Origin: Pirellulaceae bacterium
GTDB lineage: Bacteria; Planctomycetota; Planctomycetia; Pirellulales; Pirellulaceae
Assembly: GCA_029243025.1 (NCBI GenBank)
Contig: JAQWSU010000030.1
Span: 124,001-188,000, forward strand
Direction of reading: 5' to 3'
Length of the DNA stretch: 64,000 bases
The notes under the pieces were generated by a model. That model saw nothing but the letters and a program-made list of their open reading frames with translations. It was not told the DNA's origin and searched no databases. The position numbers were made by a program, and so were the translations under genes. The first letter of the stretch is position 1. Every line of letters starts with the position of its first letter. Positions 48,841 to 58,520 of this stretch are shown piece by piece.

Positions 48841-49857
48841 ATGGCTCTCGTTCCTCTGAGAATTCTACTCGACCACGCGGCTGAAAATAATTACGGTGTG
48901 GCCGCATTCAATGTCAATAATATGGAACAGATTCAGGCCATCATGGAAGCGGCTGAAGAAACCGATTCTCCCGTCATTATTCAGGCTTCAAGAGGAGCTC
49001 GTTCCTATTCTCAGGATGCTTACTTGCGTCATCTGATGTTGGCGGCTGCGGAACTCTATCCGCACATTCCAATTACCATGCATCAGGATCATGGAAATAG
49101 CGTCGAGACTTGTGCCAGTGCAATCGAGAACGGATTCACCTCAGTCATGATGGATGGCTCACTCGAAGCGGACGGAAAGAGTCCGGCCTCCTTTGACTAC
49201 AATGTCGATGTGACCCGCAAAGTCGTTGAATTGGCCCATCCACAAAATGTATCCGTCGAAGGTGAATTGGGCTGTCTGGGTTCGCTGGAGTCTGGCGAAG
49301 GTGAGCAGGAGGATGGCCATGGTGCGGTGGGCACTTTGTCGCACGATCAGCTGCTGACCGATCCGGAGCAAGCGGAAGAATTTGTGGCTGCCACCGGCGT
49401 GGATGCGTTAGCCGTGGCAATCGGAACCAGTCATGGAGCTTACAAGTTCACTCGTCAGCCCGATGGTGAAATTCTGGATATGAAACGTATCGAAGAAATT
49501 CATCGCCGACTTCCGAACACCCACCTGGTGATGCACGGTAGTAGTTCCGTCCCTCAGGAGCTGCAAGATATCATCAACCAGTATGGCGGCAATATTCGTC
49601 AAACGTGGGGTGTGCCGGTCGAAGAAATTCAGCGTGGGATTCAATCTGGCGTTCGTAAGATCAATGTTGACACCGACAATCGCTTGGCGATCACGGGGGC
49701 CATTCGCAAAGTGCTGGCAGAATCCCCGGAAAAGTTTGATCCGCGTGATTATTTGAAACCGGCTCGTGCTGCGATGAAACAGGTCTGTGTCGATCGCATG
49801 GTCGCTTTCGGCCAAGCCGGCAATGCAAGCAAAATGAAATCGGCGATCTCCGTTTAA
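48841..49857 (+). CDS. fba: Class II fructose-bisphosphate aldolase
   Basis: This zinc-dependent aldolase cleaves or forms fructose 1,6-bisphosphate. Its 338 residues fit the longer class IIB/Calvin-type form. Visible motifs are [15 protein letters not shown], the zinc and substrate segment [36 protein letters not shown], and the second metal region [26 protein letters not shown] binds phosphate. AAGGAG lies 8 nt before the ATG. A strong terminator follows, so it is monocistronic. Confidence 0.95.
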   Translation: MALVPLRILLDHAAENNYGVAAFNVNNMEQIQAIMEAAEETDSPVIIQASRGARSYSQDAYLRHLMLAAAELYPHIPITMHQDHGNSVETCASAIENGFTSVMMDGSLEADGKSPASFDYNVDVTRKVVELAHPQNVSVEGELGCLGSLESGEGEQEDGHGAVGTLSHDQLLTDPEQAEEFVAATGVDALAVAIGTSHGAYKFTRQPDGEILDMKRIEEIHRRLPNTHLVMHGSSSVPQELQDIINQYGGNIRQTWGVPVEEIQRGIQSGVRKINVDTDNRLAITGAIRKVLAESPEKFDPRDYLKPARAAMKQVCVDRMVAFGQAGNASKMKSAISV

Positions 49858-49898
49858 GTTTTTTCATCGGTCAAATGCAGTCAACGATACCATTGCAA

Positions 49899-49930
49899 GC
49901 GCGGGCTCTTCTCGATGCCCGCGTTTTTTT
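49899..49930 (+). terminator. fba intrinsic terminator
   Basis: CGCGGGC (49900-49906) and GCCCGCG (49917-49923) form a perfect stem with a 10-nt loop, followed by seven T. Confidence 0.85.
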
Positions 49931-50047
49931 GTGGTCTTCTGCGCACGTCGCACGACTCCACGTTGCCTTGCAATGGTCGTCTCGATAGAATCGCCTTCCG
50001 CGCCTGTTCCCGATTTTCGCAATTTCTTCTCGTCAAGGATGACGTCG

Positions 50048-51172
50048 ATGAATATGCAGCCAAATCGTTTTCCGAGAGAATCGGTAAGCGAAACTGTGCA
50101 GATCGTTGCTCGTTCCGTAATCTGTACGGAGGGGCGAGCTGTCTTGCGACTCGCTGATCGCATCGACGATTCGTTTGCCGAGGCGGTGGAGCTACTGTTT
50201 CGTTGTCGCGGTAGTGTGATCGTGACGGGCATGGGCAAGGCTGGTTTGGTCGGGCAGAAGATCGCCGCGACGTTTGCCTCCACGGGGACCCGGAGTCATT
50301 TTTTGCATCCGGCGGAAGCGATCCACGGTGACTTGGGTCGGATTCATCCCGATGATGTAGTCGTTGTATTGTCGCACAGCGGGGAAACCGAAGAGGTGAT
50401 TCGTTTATTACCGTCACTTGCTGTTCTGAACGTGCCGGTGATTGCAATCACCGGCCATGCCGAAAGCCAGTTAGGGCAGCAAGCCGACGTTCCCGTGTTG
50501 ATGGGTGAGCTGGAGGAAGCGGGTGAACTGAAATTGGCGCCCAGTACGAGTACGACCGTGATGTTGACCCTGGGAGATGCCTTGGCTTTGACGACGAGCC
50601 AGTTGCGAGGCTTTCAGCCCGAAGACTTTGCCCGATTCCATCCAGGCGGATCGCTCGGACGGAAACTGGCGATGGTGGAAGAGTTCATGCGACCCATCGA
50701 TCAGTGTCGGGTTGCCTCGGACAGCCTGTCTGTGCGACAGGTGCTCGTTTCGCTGGGACGTCCTGGTCGGCGATGCGGAGCTGTCTTGTTGACCGACGCA
50801 GCGGGAGTTCTGACGGGCATCTTCACGGATAGTGATTTGGCGCGAATACTCGAGCAGCAACAAGAGCAGGCTTTGGATGGTCCAATCCGCGACGTGATGA
50901 CTTGCTCACCACGGGTTGTTTCTGCGGGGATGATGTTGCCTAACGCGATCGAAATTCTGGTCGAACGTAAAATCAGCGAGTTGCCGGTTGTGGACGATGC
51001 GGGGTGCCCCGTTGGTTTGATCGACATCACCGATGTGGTCGGCATTTCGTCGACGCTCGATACGGTTGATGAGGTGGACGAAGGGGATGCCGAAATAAAT
51101 GAAATAGCTGAAGCCGACGGATCGTTTCCTCGCATTCTTCCGCTTTCGAACCAACAACGAAATGATGCGTAA
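50048..51172 (+). CDS. kdsD: D-arabinose 5-phosphate isomerase KdsD
   Basis: KdsD converts D-ribulose 5-phosphate to D-arabinose 5-phosphate, the first step of Kdo synthesis for lipopolysaccharide. AAGGA at 50035-50039 selects the ATG at 50048 (374 residues). An SIS domain carries VIVTGMGKAGLVGQKIAATFASTG and SHSGETEEVIRL, followed by FHPGGSLGRKL. Two CBS domains follow (about 230-345). The N-terminus is longer than in E. coli. The next gene starts immediately at the stop codon (TAAATG), giving tight kdsD-kdsC coupling. Confidence 0.93.
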   Translation: MNMQPNRFPRESVSETVQIVARSVICTEGRAVLRLADRIDDSFAEAVELLFRCRGSVIVTGMGKAGLVGQKIAATFASTGTRSHFLHPAEAIHGDLGRIHPDDVVVVLSHSGETEEVIRLLPSLAVLNVPVIAITGHAESQLGQQADVPVLMGELEEAGELKLAPSTSTTVMLTLGDALALTTSQLRGFQPEDFARFHPGGSLGRKLAMVEEFMRPIDQCRVASDSLSVRQVLVSLGRPGRRCGAVLLTDAAGVLTGIFTDSDLARILEQQQEQALDGPIRDVMTCSPRVVSAGMMLPNAIEILVERKISELPVVDDAGCPVGLIDITDVVGISSTLDTVDEVDEGDAEINEIAEADGSFPRILPLSNQQRNDA

Positions 51173-51691
51173 ATGAAGATTGAAGCACGTTGTCAGCGGA
51201 TCGAAATGATCCTGTCCGACGTTGATGGAGTTCTCACCGACGGAGGCGTTGTTTTTGATAACGACGGAATTGAAACTAAAAAGTTTCACATTCGAGATGG
51301 GTTGGGAATCAAGCTTTGGCAGCGGGCCGGTTACAAGTTTGGGCTGGTGACGGCTCGGAATTCGCACATTGTCAAAGTCCGTTCTGCCGAGTTGGGAATC
51401 GAGATTATTCGGCAGGGATTCGAAGAAAAGCTGTTGACGATTCGTGAAATTCTCTCTCAGCAAGGCCTTGAGGCAGAGCAAGTTTGTTTTGTCGGGGATG
51501 ATTTGACTGATTTGCCAGCGATCAATTCGCTGGGACTGGGGGTTGCCGTCGCGGATGCGGCCGAAGAGGTGCGGTCTTCCGCCCACTACGTGACGCAACT
51601 CAGTGGCGGACACGGAGCGGTAAGAGAGACAATCGAACTTATCTTGAAAGCGAAGCACCGTTGGGGTGATCTGATTCAGAAATATTTGTAG
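51173..51691 (+). CDS. kdsC: Kdo 8-phosphate phosphatase KdsC (HAD family)
   Basis: KdsC removes phosphate from 3-deoxy-D-manno-octulosonate 8-phosphate. Its 172 residues are the standard length. HAD motif I is LSDVDGVLTDGG with the catalytic aspartates, motif II the Thr of GLVTARNS, motif III the lysine region of FEEKLL, and motif IV FVGDDLTDLPA. There is no cap domain, as expected for KdsC, which works as a tetramer. It is directly downstream of kdsD and 69 bp before the OstA-like gene. Confidence 0.93.
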   Translation: MKIEARCQRIEMILSDVDGVLTDGGVVFDNDGIETKKFHIRDGLGIKLWQRAGYKFGLVTARNSHIVKVRSAELGIEIIRQGFEEKLLTIREILSQQGLEAEQVCFVGDDLTDLPAINSLGLGVAVADAAEEVRSSAHYVTQLSGGHGAVRETIELILKAKHRWGDLIQKYL

Positions 51692-51760
51692 CCCTCGACA
51701 GAACGTTTTCGTCTTTATGCGGCCAATCCCCGTTTAGTTAAAGGAGTACCAACGGGATTT

Positions 51761-54706
51761 ATGTGGCTTACTCAGATCAAACGAATCGGCTCCAGTTTCG
51801 GGGCAGTTTTGGTGTCCTACTGGTGCTACGCGCTGATCGTCGTTCCGCTGATTGAACCGACTTTAACGCGTGCGAAGTCGATTGGATCTCAGCGCGGATA
51901 CGGACGCTCGACGGAACCATTTCAGAGTGAGCTCGAAGGATTCTTTCCTGAAGGCGCTTGGGAAATGGGGGATGCCAAGGTTTTGCGAAGTGGTACCACT
52001 TCGTTGCTGTTTCAGGATTATAAGCCTAACGAAAATGGTACGATTCACATCTATCCTTGTACGGTTGTGGTGCGACCGGAGACTGCTGATCAGGCACCCT
52101 TGATCATGCAAGCGCCGGAAGGCGCCATCTTGCGTTTGAATCGGCCGCTCGACTTGAAGTCGGGGCAGTTTGGTCAGCCGGTTGCGGGTCGTTTGCAAGG
52201 AAAGATTCGCATTCATAGTCCCGGTCGATCGGATGGTACAGGTCAACTATTGATCGAGACTTCCAATGTCCAGATCACGACAAAGCGTCTTTGGACAGCA
52301 AATTCAGTCAATGTGCACTTCGACCAAAGTTACGCGCGAGGTAGTGATCTGATCATCCAACTTGCGCCGCAAAGGAATTCAGCTCAAGCAGGTGTCTCGC
52401 CGGGTTGGGCAGGGATTCGCTCGATTGAATTAGTGAAGTTGGACGAATTGCACATTCAACTCGATCCAAAACCATCGGTCGATTCCACGAATCAATCCAA
52501 GCAGGCCATCTCAATGGCTGAGCGAACGGTGCCCGTCAAAGTTACTTGCAGCGGTCCTTTTGGAATCGACTTTCAGCAGAAGGTCGTGACGTTCGATGAA
52601 CAGGTTCATCTGCGGTGTTTGAATCCTGGCCAGCCGGAAGACTCGTTGCGATGCGATCGGTTGCAGATGTTTTTGGTCGAACAAGCGACTGAGGCTGCTG
52701 TGAAGGATCAAGAGACAAAACCCGATGTTCGCAAATCCCGCCAACGAAACATGCCCAAGCTTGATCCGCAGAGAATCGTGGCAGAAGGAAATCCGGCGGT
52801 TCTTGACGCACGGTCAAAGTCGGTGCACATCAGCGGGCACAAGCTGATGTACGATCTCGTCCATCGTCGTTTTCGACTTTGGGCCGACAAGCAGAATCCG
52901 ACCGATCAGGTGCTGTTTCGTTTTCAAACGCATCAAGTGCTCGCCCGCGAGCTTGATGCGACCATGCAGGATCAAAAAAACTTGGAACGTTTGCGTGCGA
53001 AAGGCCCTGGCGTCTATCGGGGGTCTCTGCCTGATCGCGGTCAAGAGCCCGTTCAAGCTTCCTGGCAGGGGGTGTTGTCGATCGATCAGGTGGATGCGGG
53101 GCAAGTGCTGAAGATGCGTGAGGATGCGTCGATTATGGTCGGGCTCGAGAGTCGTGTTGATGCGTATCACATTGAGGTCTTGTTCGATCGTCAGGCTGTC
53201 GGCGCACCCGCGGTAAAGGGTGAGTTGCCTTTACGGCCCAGGCGGATGGCTGCGGTTTCAACTCCGGATCAAGCGGTTCGCGTTGTGTCACCGGAACTCA
53301 CGGCGTTGACTGGTAGACTTTCGGCGGCGTTTACCTATCGTCCGCAAGTTGAGGATCAACCGAAACCCACTGCGACTCTCGCCGATCGCCAGCCTCGCCC
53401 ACCCGCCACGAACCCTGTGAATCGCTTGCGGCGTCAAGAATCTTCAGAACGAAGGATGGACGTCTCTTGTCGGGAAATTGAGATGCAATTGAGTGTGCAA
53501 GGAAAACAAGTCAGTATCGATCAGATTGACTTGCGTGGTCAGACTCGACTTGCCCAACTTGATCGTGCTGCTGACCCGACAAAGTCCTTTGAAATTGCCG
53601 CCGATGCGATGCGGATTCTGGATCGTGACGGAAGCGGCAGTCATGTTTTGGTGGCGGTTGGAAATCCCGTGGATATTCGTACGGCGAAATTCACGGTGCG
53701 GACAGATAAGTTGCAACTTGACCAAGCAGACAATCTGCTTTGGACTGACGGTGCCGGACGGATGACGATGTTGATCGACCGTGATTTGACCACGCAACGT
53801 GCTTTAGCCGCACCTCAACAGATAACGCTCGATTGGCAAGATCGTATGCATTTCAACGGCCAGTTGGCCAGCTTTCATGGCAATGTGGATCTGCGGAGCC
53901 CGCAGCGTCGTTTGCGATCGGCCCGACTGGGGGTGCAGTTCGAACGACGCATCGAGTTTTCGAAGTCGGATGGAAAACAAGCACCGGAGATTCATACCAT
54001 TCAGGCCGATGGAAATGTGCTGGTTGAAAATCGAGAGTTGGATAATCGATCTCAGCTCACATCGGTCAGTTATCTGCAAGTACCGCACATTCGATATGAT
54101 CACCTGGCGGGTGATATGTTTGCTGAAGGGCCCGGGCGCGTGGTCACACATCGTAGGGGTTTTCAGACAATGCAACTCCCTGGCGCGACCGCAAAGGAAA
54201 CGCCGTCCAATGTTGATGACGCAGCCGTTAGCTTTATTCAGGTTGACTTTCAAAACCAGATAACAGGCAACATGCAGCGGCGTGCGGCCGAATTTCAGGG
54301 ACAGGTCAAGGTGATTTACGGGCCCGTACAGAGCTGGAATGAATCAATCAATTCCGATGCTGTGTTGGGTGAAAAAGACGTGCTCATGTCGTGCGATCGG
54401 CTTTCGTTTGCTGAGGGACCAACCACGCCCGAGGGGCAGCGCACCGTTAATTTGGTAGCGCAGGAAAACACCTATGTCGAAGGAAAGACATTCACCGCGC
54501 GAGGCCAGCGATTATCGTACGAGCAGCAAAAAAAACTGCTGATTCTGGAAGGCGCAGCCCGCTCCGATGCCGTCTTGTCCCACCAGGCTCGAGTCGGTGC
54601 ACCCCGCTCGGAGACAGTTGCTCGCAAGATTCTTTTCTGGACTGATACGCAGCGAGTCGAGGTGGATGACGCTCGCTATATCGATTTGAGCAACTTGGGA
54701 TTATAG
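51761..54706 (+). CDS. Very large OstA/LptA-like protein
   Basis: This 981-residue protein has an N-terminal membrane anchor (about 15-35). The rest is a long series of beta-strand-rich segments interrupted by polar linkers. The last 160 or so residues resemble the LptA/OstA fold, with RRAAEFQGQVKVIYGP, ENTYVEGKTFTARGQRLSYE and KKLLILEGAARSDAV. An earlier segment, IQADGNVLVENREL, looks like another copy. In proteobacteria kdsD-kdsC is followed by lptC-lptA; here one long protein occupies that place, so it may combine the LptC anchor and a multi-unit LptA bridge for lipopolysaccharide transport. No ATPase gene follows. Confidence 0.75.
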   Translation: MWLTQIKRIGSSFGAVLVSYWCYALIVVPLIEPTLTRAKSIGSQRGYGRSTEPFQSELEGFFPEGAWEMGDAKVLRSGTTSLLFQDYKPNENGTIHIYPCTVVVRPETADQAPLIMQAPEGAILRLNRPLDLKSGQFGQPVAGRLQGKIRIHSPGRSDGTGQLLIETSNVQITTKRLWTANSVNVHFDQSYARGSDLIIQLAPQRNSAQAGVSPGWAGIRSIELVKLDELHIQLDPKPSVDSTNQSKQAISMAERTVPVKVTCSGPFGIDFQQKVVTFDEQVHLRCLNPGQPEDSLRCDRLQMFLVEQATEAAVKDQETKPDVRKSRQRNMPKLDPQRIVAEGNPAVLDARSKSVHISGHKLMYDLVHRRFRLWADKQNPTDQVLFRFQTHQVLARELDATMQDQKNLERLRAKGPGVYRGSLPDRGQEPVQASWQGVLSIDQVDAGQVLKMREDASIMVGLESRVDAYHIEVLFDRQAVGAPAVKGELPLRPRRMAAVSTPDQAVRVVSPELTALTGRLSAAFTYRPQVEDQPKPTATLADRQPRPPATNPVNRLRRQESSERRMDVSCREIEMQLSVQGKQVSIDQIDLRGQTRLAQLDRAADPTKSFEIAADAMRILDRDGSGSHVLVAVGNPVDIRTAKFTVRTDKLQLDQADNLLWTDGAGRMTMLIDRDLTTQRALAAPQQITLDWQDRMHFNGQLASFHGNVDLRSPQRRLRSARLGVQFERRIEFSKSDGKQAPEIHTIQADGNVLVENRELDNRSQLTSVSYLQVPHIRYDHLAGDMFAEGPGRVVTHRRGFQTMQLPGATAKETPSNVDDAAVSFIQVDFQNQITGNMQRRAAEFQGQVKVIYGPVQSWNESINSDAVLGEKDVLMSCDRLSFAEGPTTPEGQRTVNLVAQENTYVEGKTFTARGQRLSYEQQKKLLILEGAARSDAVLSHQARVGAPRSETVARKILFWTDTQRVEVDDARYIDLSNLGL

Positions 54707-54745
54707 CGAACCGACTCAAAATTCGATTCGCTGGCCGGGCCCGAT

Positions 54746-55882
54746 CTAAACTTCCTCCCATCGGCGGGAAGATGCACTGCTCAGCACGGCGTCGCAGACC
54801 TTCTGGGTCTCGAGTGCATCTCGGAACGTCGGGCTAGCGGGGGTTCCACTGCCGATACTCTGAATGAAATCGGCCACTTGATGAATGAAGCTGTGCTCAT
54901 AGCCAATTTGCAGGCCGGGGACCCACCACTTATCCATGTAGGGCATATCGCCGTCACTCACATGCACCGAACGCCAGCCACGAACGATCGAATCATCGCT
55001 GTGATCGAAGTAGTTGAGTCGATGCAGGTCGTGCAGGTCCCAGGAGATGGAGGCGTTTTCGCCGTTGATCTCGAAGGTGTAGAGCGCCTTGTGGCCACGT
55101 GCGTAGCGGGTCGACTCGAACGCCCCGAGCGAGCCGTTGTTGAAGTGACACATGAAGGTGCAAGCATCGTCAATGCCAACGGATTGGACTTCGCCGGTTA
55201 AGCTGTGAACACGTTCTTTGATGAACGTTTCTGTCATTGCACTGACGTCCTTGATTTCTCCATTCAGCCAGATCGCCGTATCGATACAGTGGGCCAACAA
55301 GTCACCCGTAACGCCGCTGCCTGCTGCATCGATGTCCAAACGCCACAAGGCTTCACCGCCTTGGGGGAGGTCCTCGGCGATCGTCCAATCTTGAAGGAAA
55401 TTGGCTCGATAGTGGAAGATGCGACCCAGCCTGCCTTCATCAATTAGCTGTTTTGCAAGGGTCACAGCCGGCACGCGTCGGTAGTTGTACCAGACCATGT
55501 TGGGAACGCCAGCCGCTTCGACGACTTTGCACATTTCCTCGCCTTCGGCAACGTTCATCGCGAGCGGTTTTTCGCAGAGGATCATCTTGCCTGCTTGAGC
55601 GGCGGCGATGGCGATTTCGTGATGTAGGTTGTTGGGAGTACAGATGTCAACCGCATCGATGTCGTCGCGAGCCAAGAGAGCACGCCAGTCAGTTTCGATC
55701 GATTCATAGCCCCAATTGTCCGCGAATGCTTGTGCCTTTTCCTGGTTTCGAGCACAAATCGATTTCAAGACGGGCTCGTATTCCAAATCGAAGAAGTTTC
55801 CGACGGAAGCGTAGGCATTTGAGTGGGCTCGGCCCATGAATCCATAGCCAATCATGCCGATGTTGAGTGGTTTCTTGCTCAT
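54746..55882 (-). CDS. Gfo/Idh/MocA-family oxidoreductase
   Basis: This is an NAD(P)-dependent sugar or inositol dehydrogenase-type protein of 378 residues. The Rossmann motif [19 protein letters not shown] is at the N-terminus, [15 protein letters not shown] carries the conserved EKP, and [12 protein letters not shown] supplies the D-x3-H type catalytic residues. AAAGGAA precedes the ATG at 55882. It is the last gene of a minus-strand group with a TIM-barrel isomerase and a cupin. The substrate is unknown. Confidence 0.9.
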   Translation of the reverse strand: MSKKPLNIGMIGYGFMGRAHSNAYASVGNFFDLEYEPVLKSICARNQEKAQAFADNWGYESIETDWRALLARDDIDAVDICTPNNLHHEIAIAAAQAGKMILCEKPLAMNVAEGEEMCKVVEAAGVPNMVWYNYRRVPAVTLAKQLIDEGRLGRIFHYRANFLQDWTIAEDLPQGGEALWRLDIDAAGSGVTGDLLAHCIDTAIWLNGEIKDVSAMTETFIKERVHSLTGEVQSVGIDDACTFMCHFNNGSLGAFESTRYARGHKALYTFEINGENASISWDLHDLHRLNYFDHSDDSIVRGWRSVHVSDGDMPYMDKWWVPGLQIGYEHSFIHQVADFIQSIGSGTPASPTFRDALETQKVCDAVLSSASSRRWEEV

Positions 55883-55930
55883 CAAATATTCCTTTGATGG
55901 TGGGTGTTTTGTGGCACGTTTGAGCTGGGG

Positions 55931-56968
55931 TTATTCCGACCAGCCATGAGCGTCGCGTACTGCGATCATTGCAGCAAGGATGTCGTTCCAGGTTTCCGAC
56001 TTGTGCATCACGTCGTTGGGGAACATGCAGCCGTCCCAACAAATGTGTTGGAATGCTTTGGTCGGTTCACCGTTATCGCCACGGAGCCAATGACCGGCAT
56101 GTTCGGCGATCGATAGTTTGCCATTCGGGTCGTTGGGAAGGCAATGGCGGCCCGTTTTGTCATGTGATCCGCTGCCTTTGACGGTCGCGTCGTTTTGAGC
56201 AACATGAAAATCAAATGTCCAGGGCCTCAGTGCAGTGGTTAGTTCCGCTAACGCCGCGTTGAGTTCGTCGCCATTCCAATTAAAGTTCTCGGAGACAATG
56301 CGATCTTCAGGGGCGTTGTAGCCAAGAATGTAAAGTAAAGTGTGAGCCATGTCGGCTTGGAATCCCACCAAGTCGGGACGGTCAACAGTTTCCAGCAACC
56401 GCACCATTTCTTTCCAGCTATGCATTGCGCCCCAGCAGATTTCACCTTCGGCGGCTAATCGTTCGCCGTGATCGGCAGCAATGTCACCGGCTTGGCGAAA
56501 GGTGTCAGCAATCTTGGCGGTGCCCTCGGGGTCCTCCGCCCAGGTGCCAGGATCGACGGATGAATCGATGCGAACGATCCCGTAGGGTCGGACTCCCAGT
56601 TCGCGGAATCGTTTGGCAATGTGACAGCCCTTGCGGACTTGGGTTAAGAATTGGTTGCGTTCTGTTTGGTCGCCCATGGCGGATCCGCCGCCCGTCGGTG
56701 GCCAAACAGGAGCGACGACGGAGCCAACAACCAAATCTTTTGACTGAATTTGATCGGCGATCCGTTTCAAATCGTCGTCAGACGCGTCAATGTCCACATG
56801 GGGAGCGAAAAGGAAGATGTCGATGCCGTCGAACTTTTTGCCGTTGCATTCGGCAGCAGCTGTCAGGTCCAGCATGGTCTCCAGTTCGATAGGGGGTTCT
56901 GAGTCCGGCCCCTTCCCGACGACGCCTGGCCAAGCAGCATTGTGTAATTTTGGGAAATTGTTGCTCAT
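55931..56968 (-). CDS. Sugar isomerase/epimerase-like TIM barrel protein
   Basis: The 345-residue protein belongs to the xylose-isomerase-like TIM barrel superfamily (AP endonuclease 2 fold). Indicative segments are [43 protein letters not shown] (metal-binding Glu and His) and [32 protein letters not shown] lies near the end. Such proteins isomerise keto sugars or inositol derivatives. It lies 48 bp before the oxidoreductase gene, implying the same pathway. Confidence 0.83.
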   Translation of the reverse strand: MSNNFPKLHNAAWPGVVGKGPDSEPPIELETMLDLTAAAECNGKKFDGIDIFLFAPHVDIDASDDDLKRIADQIQSKDLVVGSVVAPVWPPTGGGSAMGDQTERNQFLTQVRKGCHIAKRFRELGVRPYGIVRIDSSVDPGTWAEDPEGTAKIADTFRQAGDIAADHGERLAAEGEICWGAMHSWKEMVRLLETVDRPDLVGFQADMAHTLLYILGYNAPEDRIVSENFNWNGDELNAALAELTTALRPWTFDFHVAQNDATVKGSGSHDKTGRHCLPNDPNGKLSIAEHAGHWLRGDNGEPTKAFQHICWDGCMFPNDVMHKSETWNDILAAMIAVRDAHGWSE

Positions 56969-57060
56969 CGTAAGACAGTCCTTTTCTAGGCAAGAATCAG
57001 GCGACCAGAAGTCCCATTCAACTTGTTAATAGGATTGCGAAGCAAATACCAAACGATGGC

Positions 57061-58305
57061 CTATGCCTTGCGGTAGTCACCAACGCTGGGGACTTGGTCA
57101 AATGTATCAGGCCCAAAGTAACGTAAACTGACCAACGGTTCCCGATCCGTATTTTGGACCGTAAGCCCACGTTGGGCAGCTTCGTGAGTAATAAACACTT
57201 CGTCTTCCGTTTCATGACCGAAACGGATCATTGCTGGAGTTTGCAATTTCAACTTGCCAATCGTGCCACTGCCTTGGACCGTAATCCAACCACTTGCACC
57301 GGGGTCGTTTAAAGTGCAACTCGAACCGGGTTCCATCGTCAATTCACGAGCTGTAAACAGTTGTTTGCTGCCGACGGTTCCGTACACGATCCAGCGATCA
57401 ATCCAGCCATCGCCCTCTGCCGCAATGATCGGTTCCAGATAATTGTTTTCTTTGAAGTGGGTGTCGATATTCTTTTCCCAATCGAGTTGCCCAATAATGA
57501 AGTCGAGGTCGTGGTGCTTGTCTTCCGGCATATCTTTGACCAACAGCGACCAGGGGACTTCCCGCCCTTCAACCAAGGATTGGAACATGCCAAAGACGTC
57601 GCTTCCCCACTGCGGTTCATAGGTGCAGAGCGAACCAGGAGCGTGGAGAACTCCGGGCGGAATCAGCCAGCCCGTACCGCGTTGAAGGCGATAGGCTTTG
57701 GAAAGATCAAGGATGCCATTGTCACCCCGATCCCAGGTCTCCAAGCATCGCCGTAGTTGGTCCTTCGTGGTTCCCGGTTCCAGCCCCATGAATGTGTAGG
57801 CAAAGTTGTTGTCCACGTTATTCATTTGAGGTGAGAAGTAGTAGCTCTCCGGCTTCCCTTCTTGTCCCACCAAGGCCGCATCTTCAGCCGACTGATGCAT
57901 GTGATGAGGAATTGGCCCCATGTTGTCGAAGAACTTTGAATAGACGGGCCAACGTGAATACTTGTTGTACATGTCGGCGCCGATGATGCGGGCACCCATT
58001 TCTTCCACCGCATCTTTGAGGAGGAAATGTTGGTTTTCAAAAGTTACGAAGCTTAAGCCTTCGTGCCACACACGTCCTTCGTTGGTGGCTTCCGTCGTGC
58101 TGCCAAACCAACGTTCGTCAATTCCACCCCGATGTGCTCCATAGGCATACCAGTCGTGCGGATGAAGCTTGATTCGCTTGCCAGGGTGCAAAAAACTGCG
58201 AGGTACCCAGGTGGGCGTGAGTCGTAATAAGCCTTCGCCGGCGTCCATTGCCCGCTCTAATGCGGCGGCAACACTCGTGCCTTTTACAATGTTTGCGGAT
58301 GTCAT
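57061..58305 (-). CDS. Cupin-type protein, possible sugar isomerase
   Basis: AGGAG 6 nt upstream fixes the start at 58305 (414 residues). Two regions look like cupin barrels. One contains HPHDWYAYGAHRGGIDERW, PIPHHMHQSAEDA and LIPPGVLHAPGS, with several histidines suited to a metal site. The C-terminal one contains GWITVQGSGTIGKLKLQTPAM. The arrangement recalls type I mannose-6-phosphate isomerases, but I cannot assign it firmly. It is the first gene of the minus-strand sugar group and is divergent from the DUF4432 gene. Confidence 0.72.
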   Translation of the reverse strand: MTSANIVKGTSVAAALERAMDAGEGLLRLTPTWVPRSFLHPGKRIKLHPHDWYAYGAHRGGIDERWFGSTTEATNEGRVWHEGLSFVTFENQHFLLKDAVEEMGARIIGADMYNKYSRWPVYSKFFDNMGPIPHHMHQSAEDAALVGQEGKPESYYFSPQMNNVDNNFAYTFMGLEPGTTKDQLRRCLETWDRGDNGILDLSKAYRLQRGTGWLIPPGVLHAPGSLCTYEPQWGSDVFGMFQSLVEGREVPWSLLVKDMPEDKHHDLDFIIGQLDWEKNIDTHFKENNYLEPIIAAEGDGWIDRWIVYGTVGSKQLFTARELTMEPGSSCTLNDPGASGWITVQGSGTIGKLKLQTPAMIRFGHETEDEVFITHEAAQRGLTVQNTDREPLVSLRYFGPDTFDQVPSVGDYRKA

Positions 58306-58520
58306 CTTTGCTCCTGTACTCACGAGACTGTGGGGACGCTTGGATGAAAGCGAGTCGCCGGACGAATTCAATGTTTTATTCGTTTTATTGCTCCCTGACA
58401 AGTAATCATAATTCCATGCCGGAAGCCCGGACGCGTGCTGGAAATTGTGACGCGAACCGCTTATAAGAAAGCCAGACTGATCACCGATCACTGGAAGCAT
58501 TGTTTGATGGAGATGCCCTG

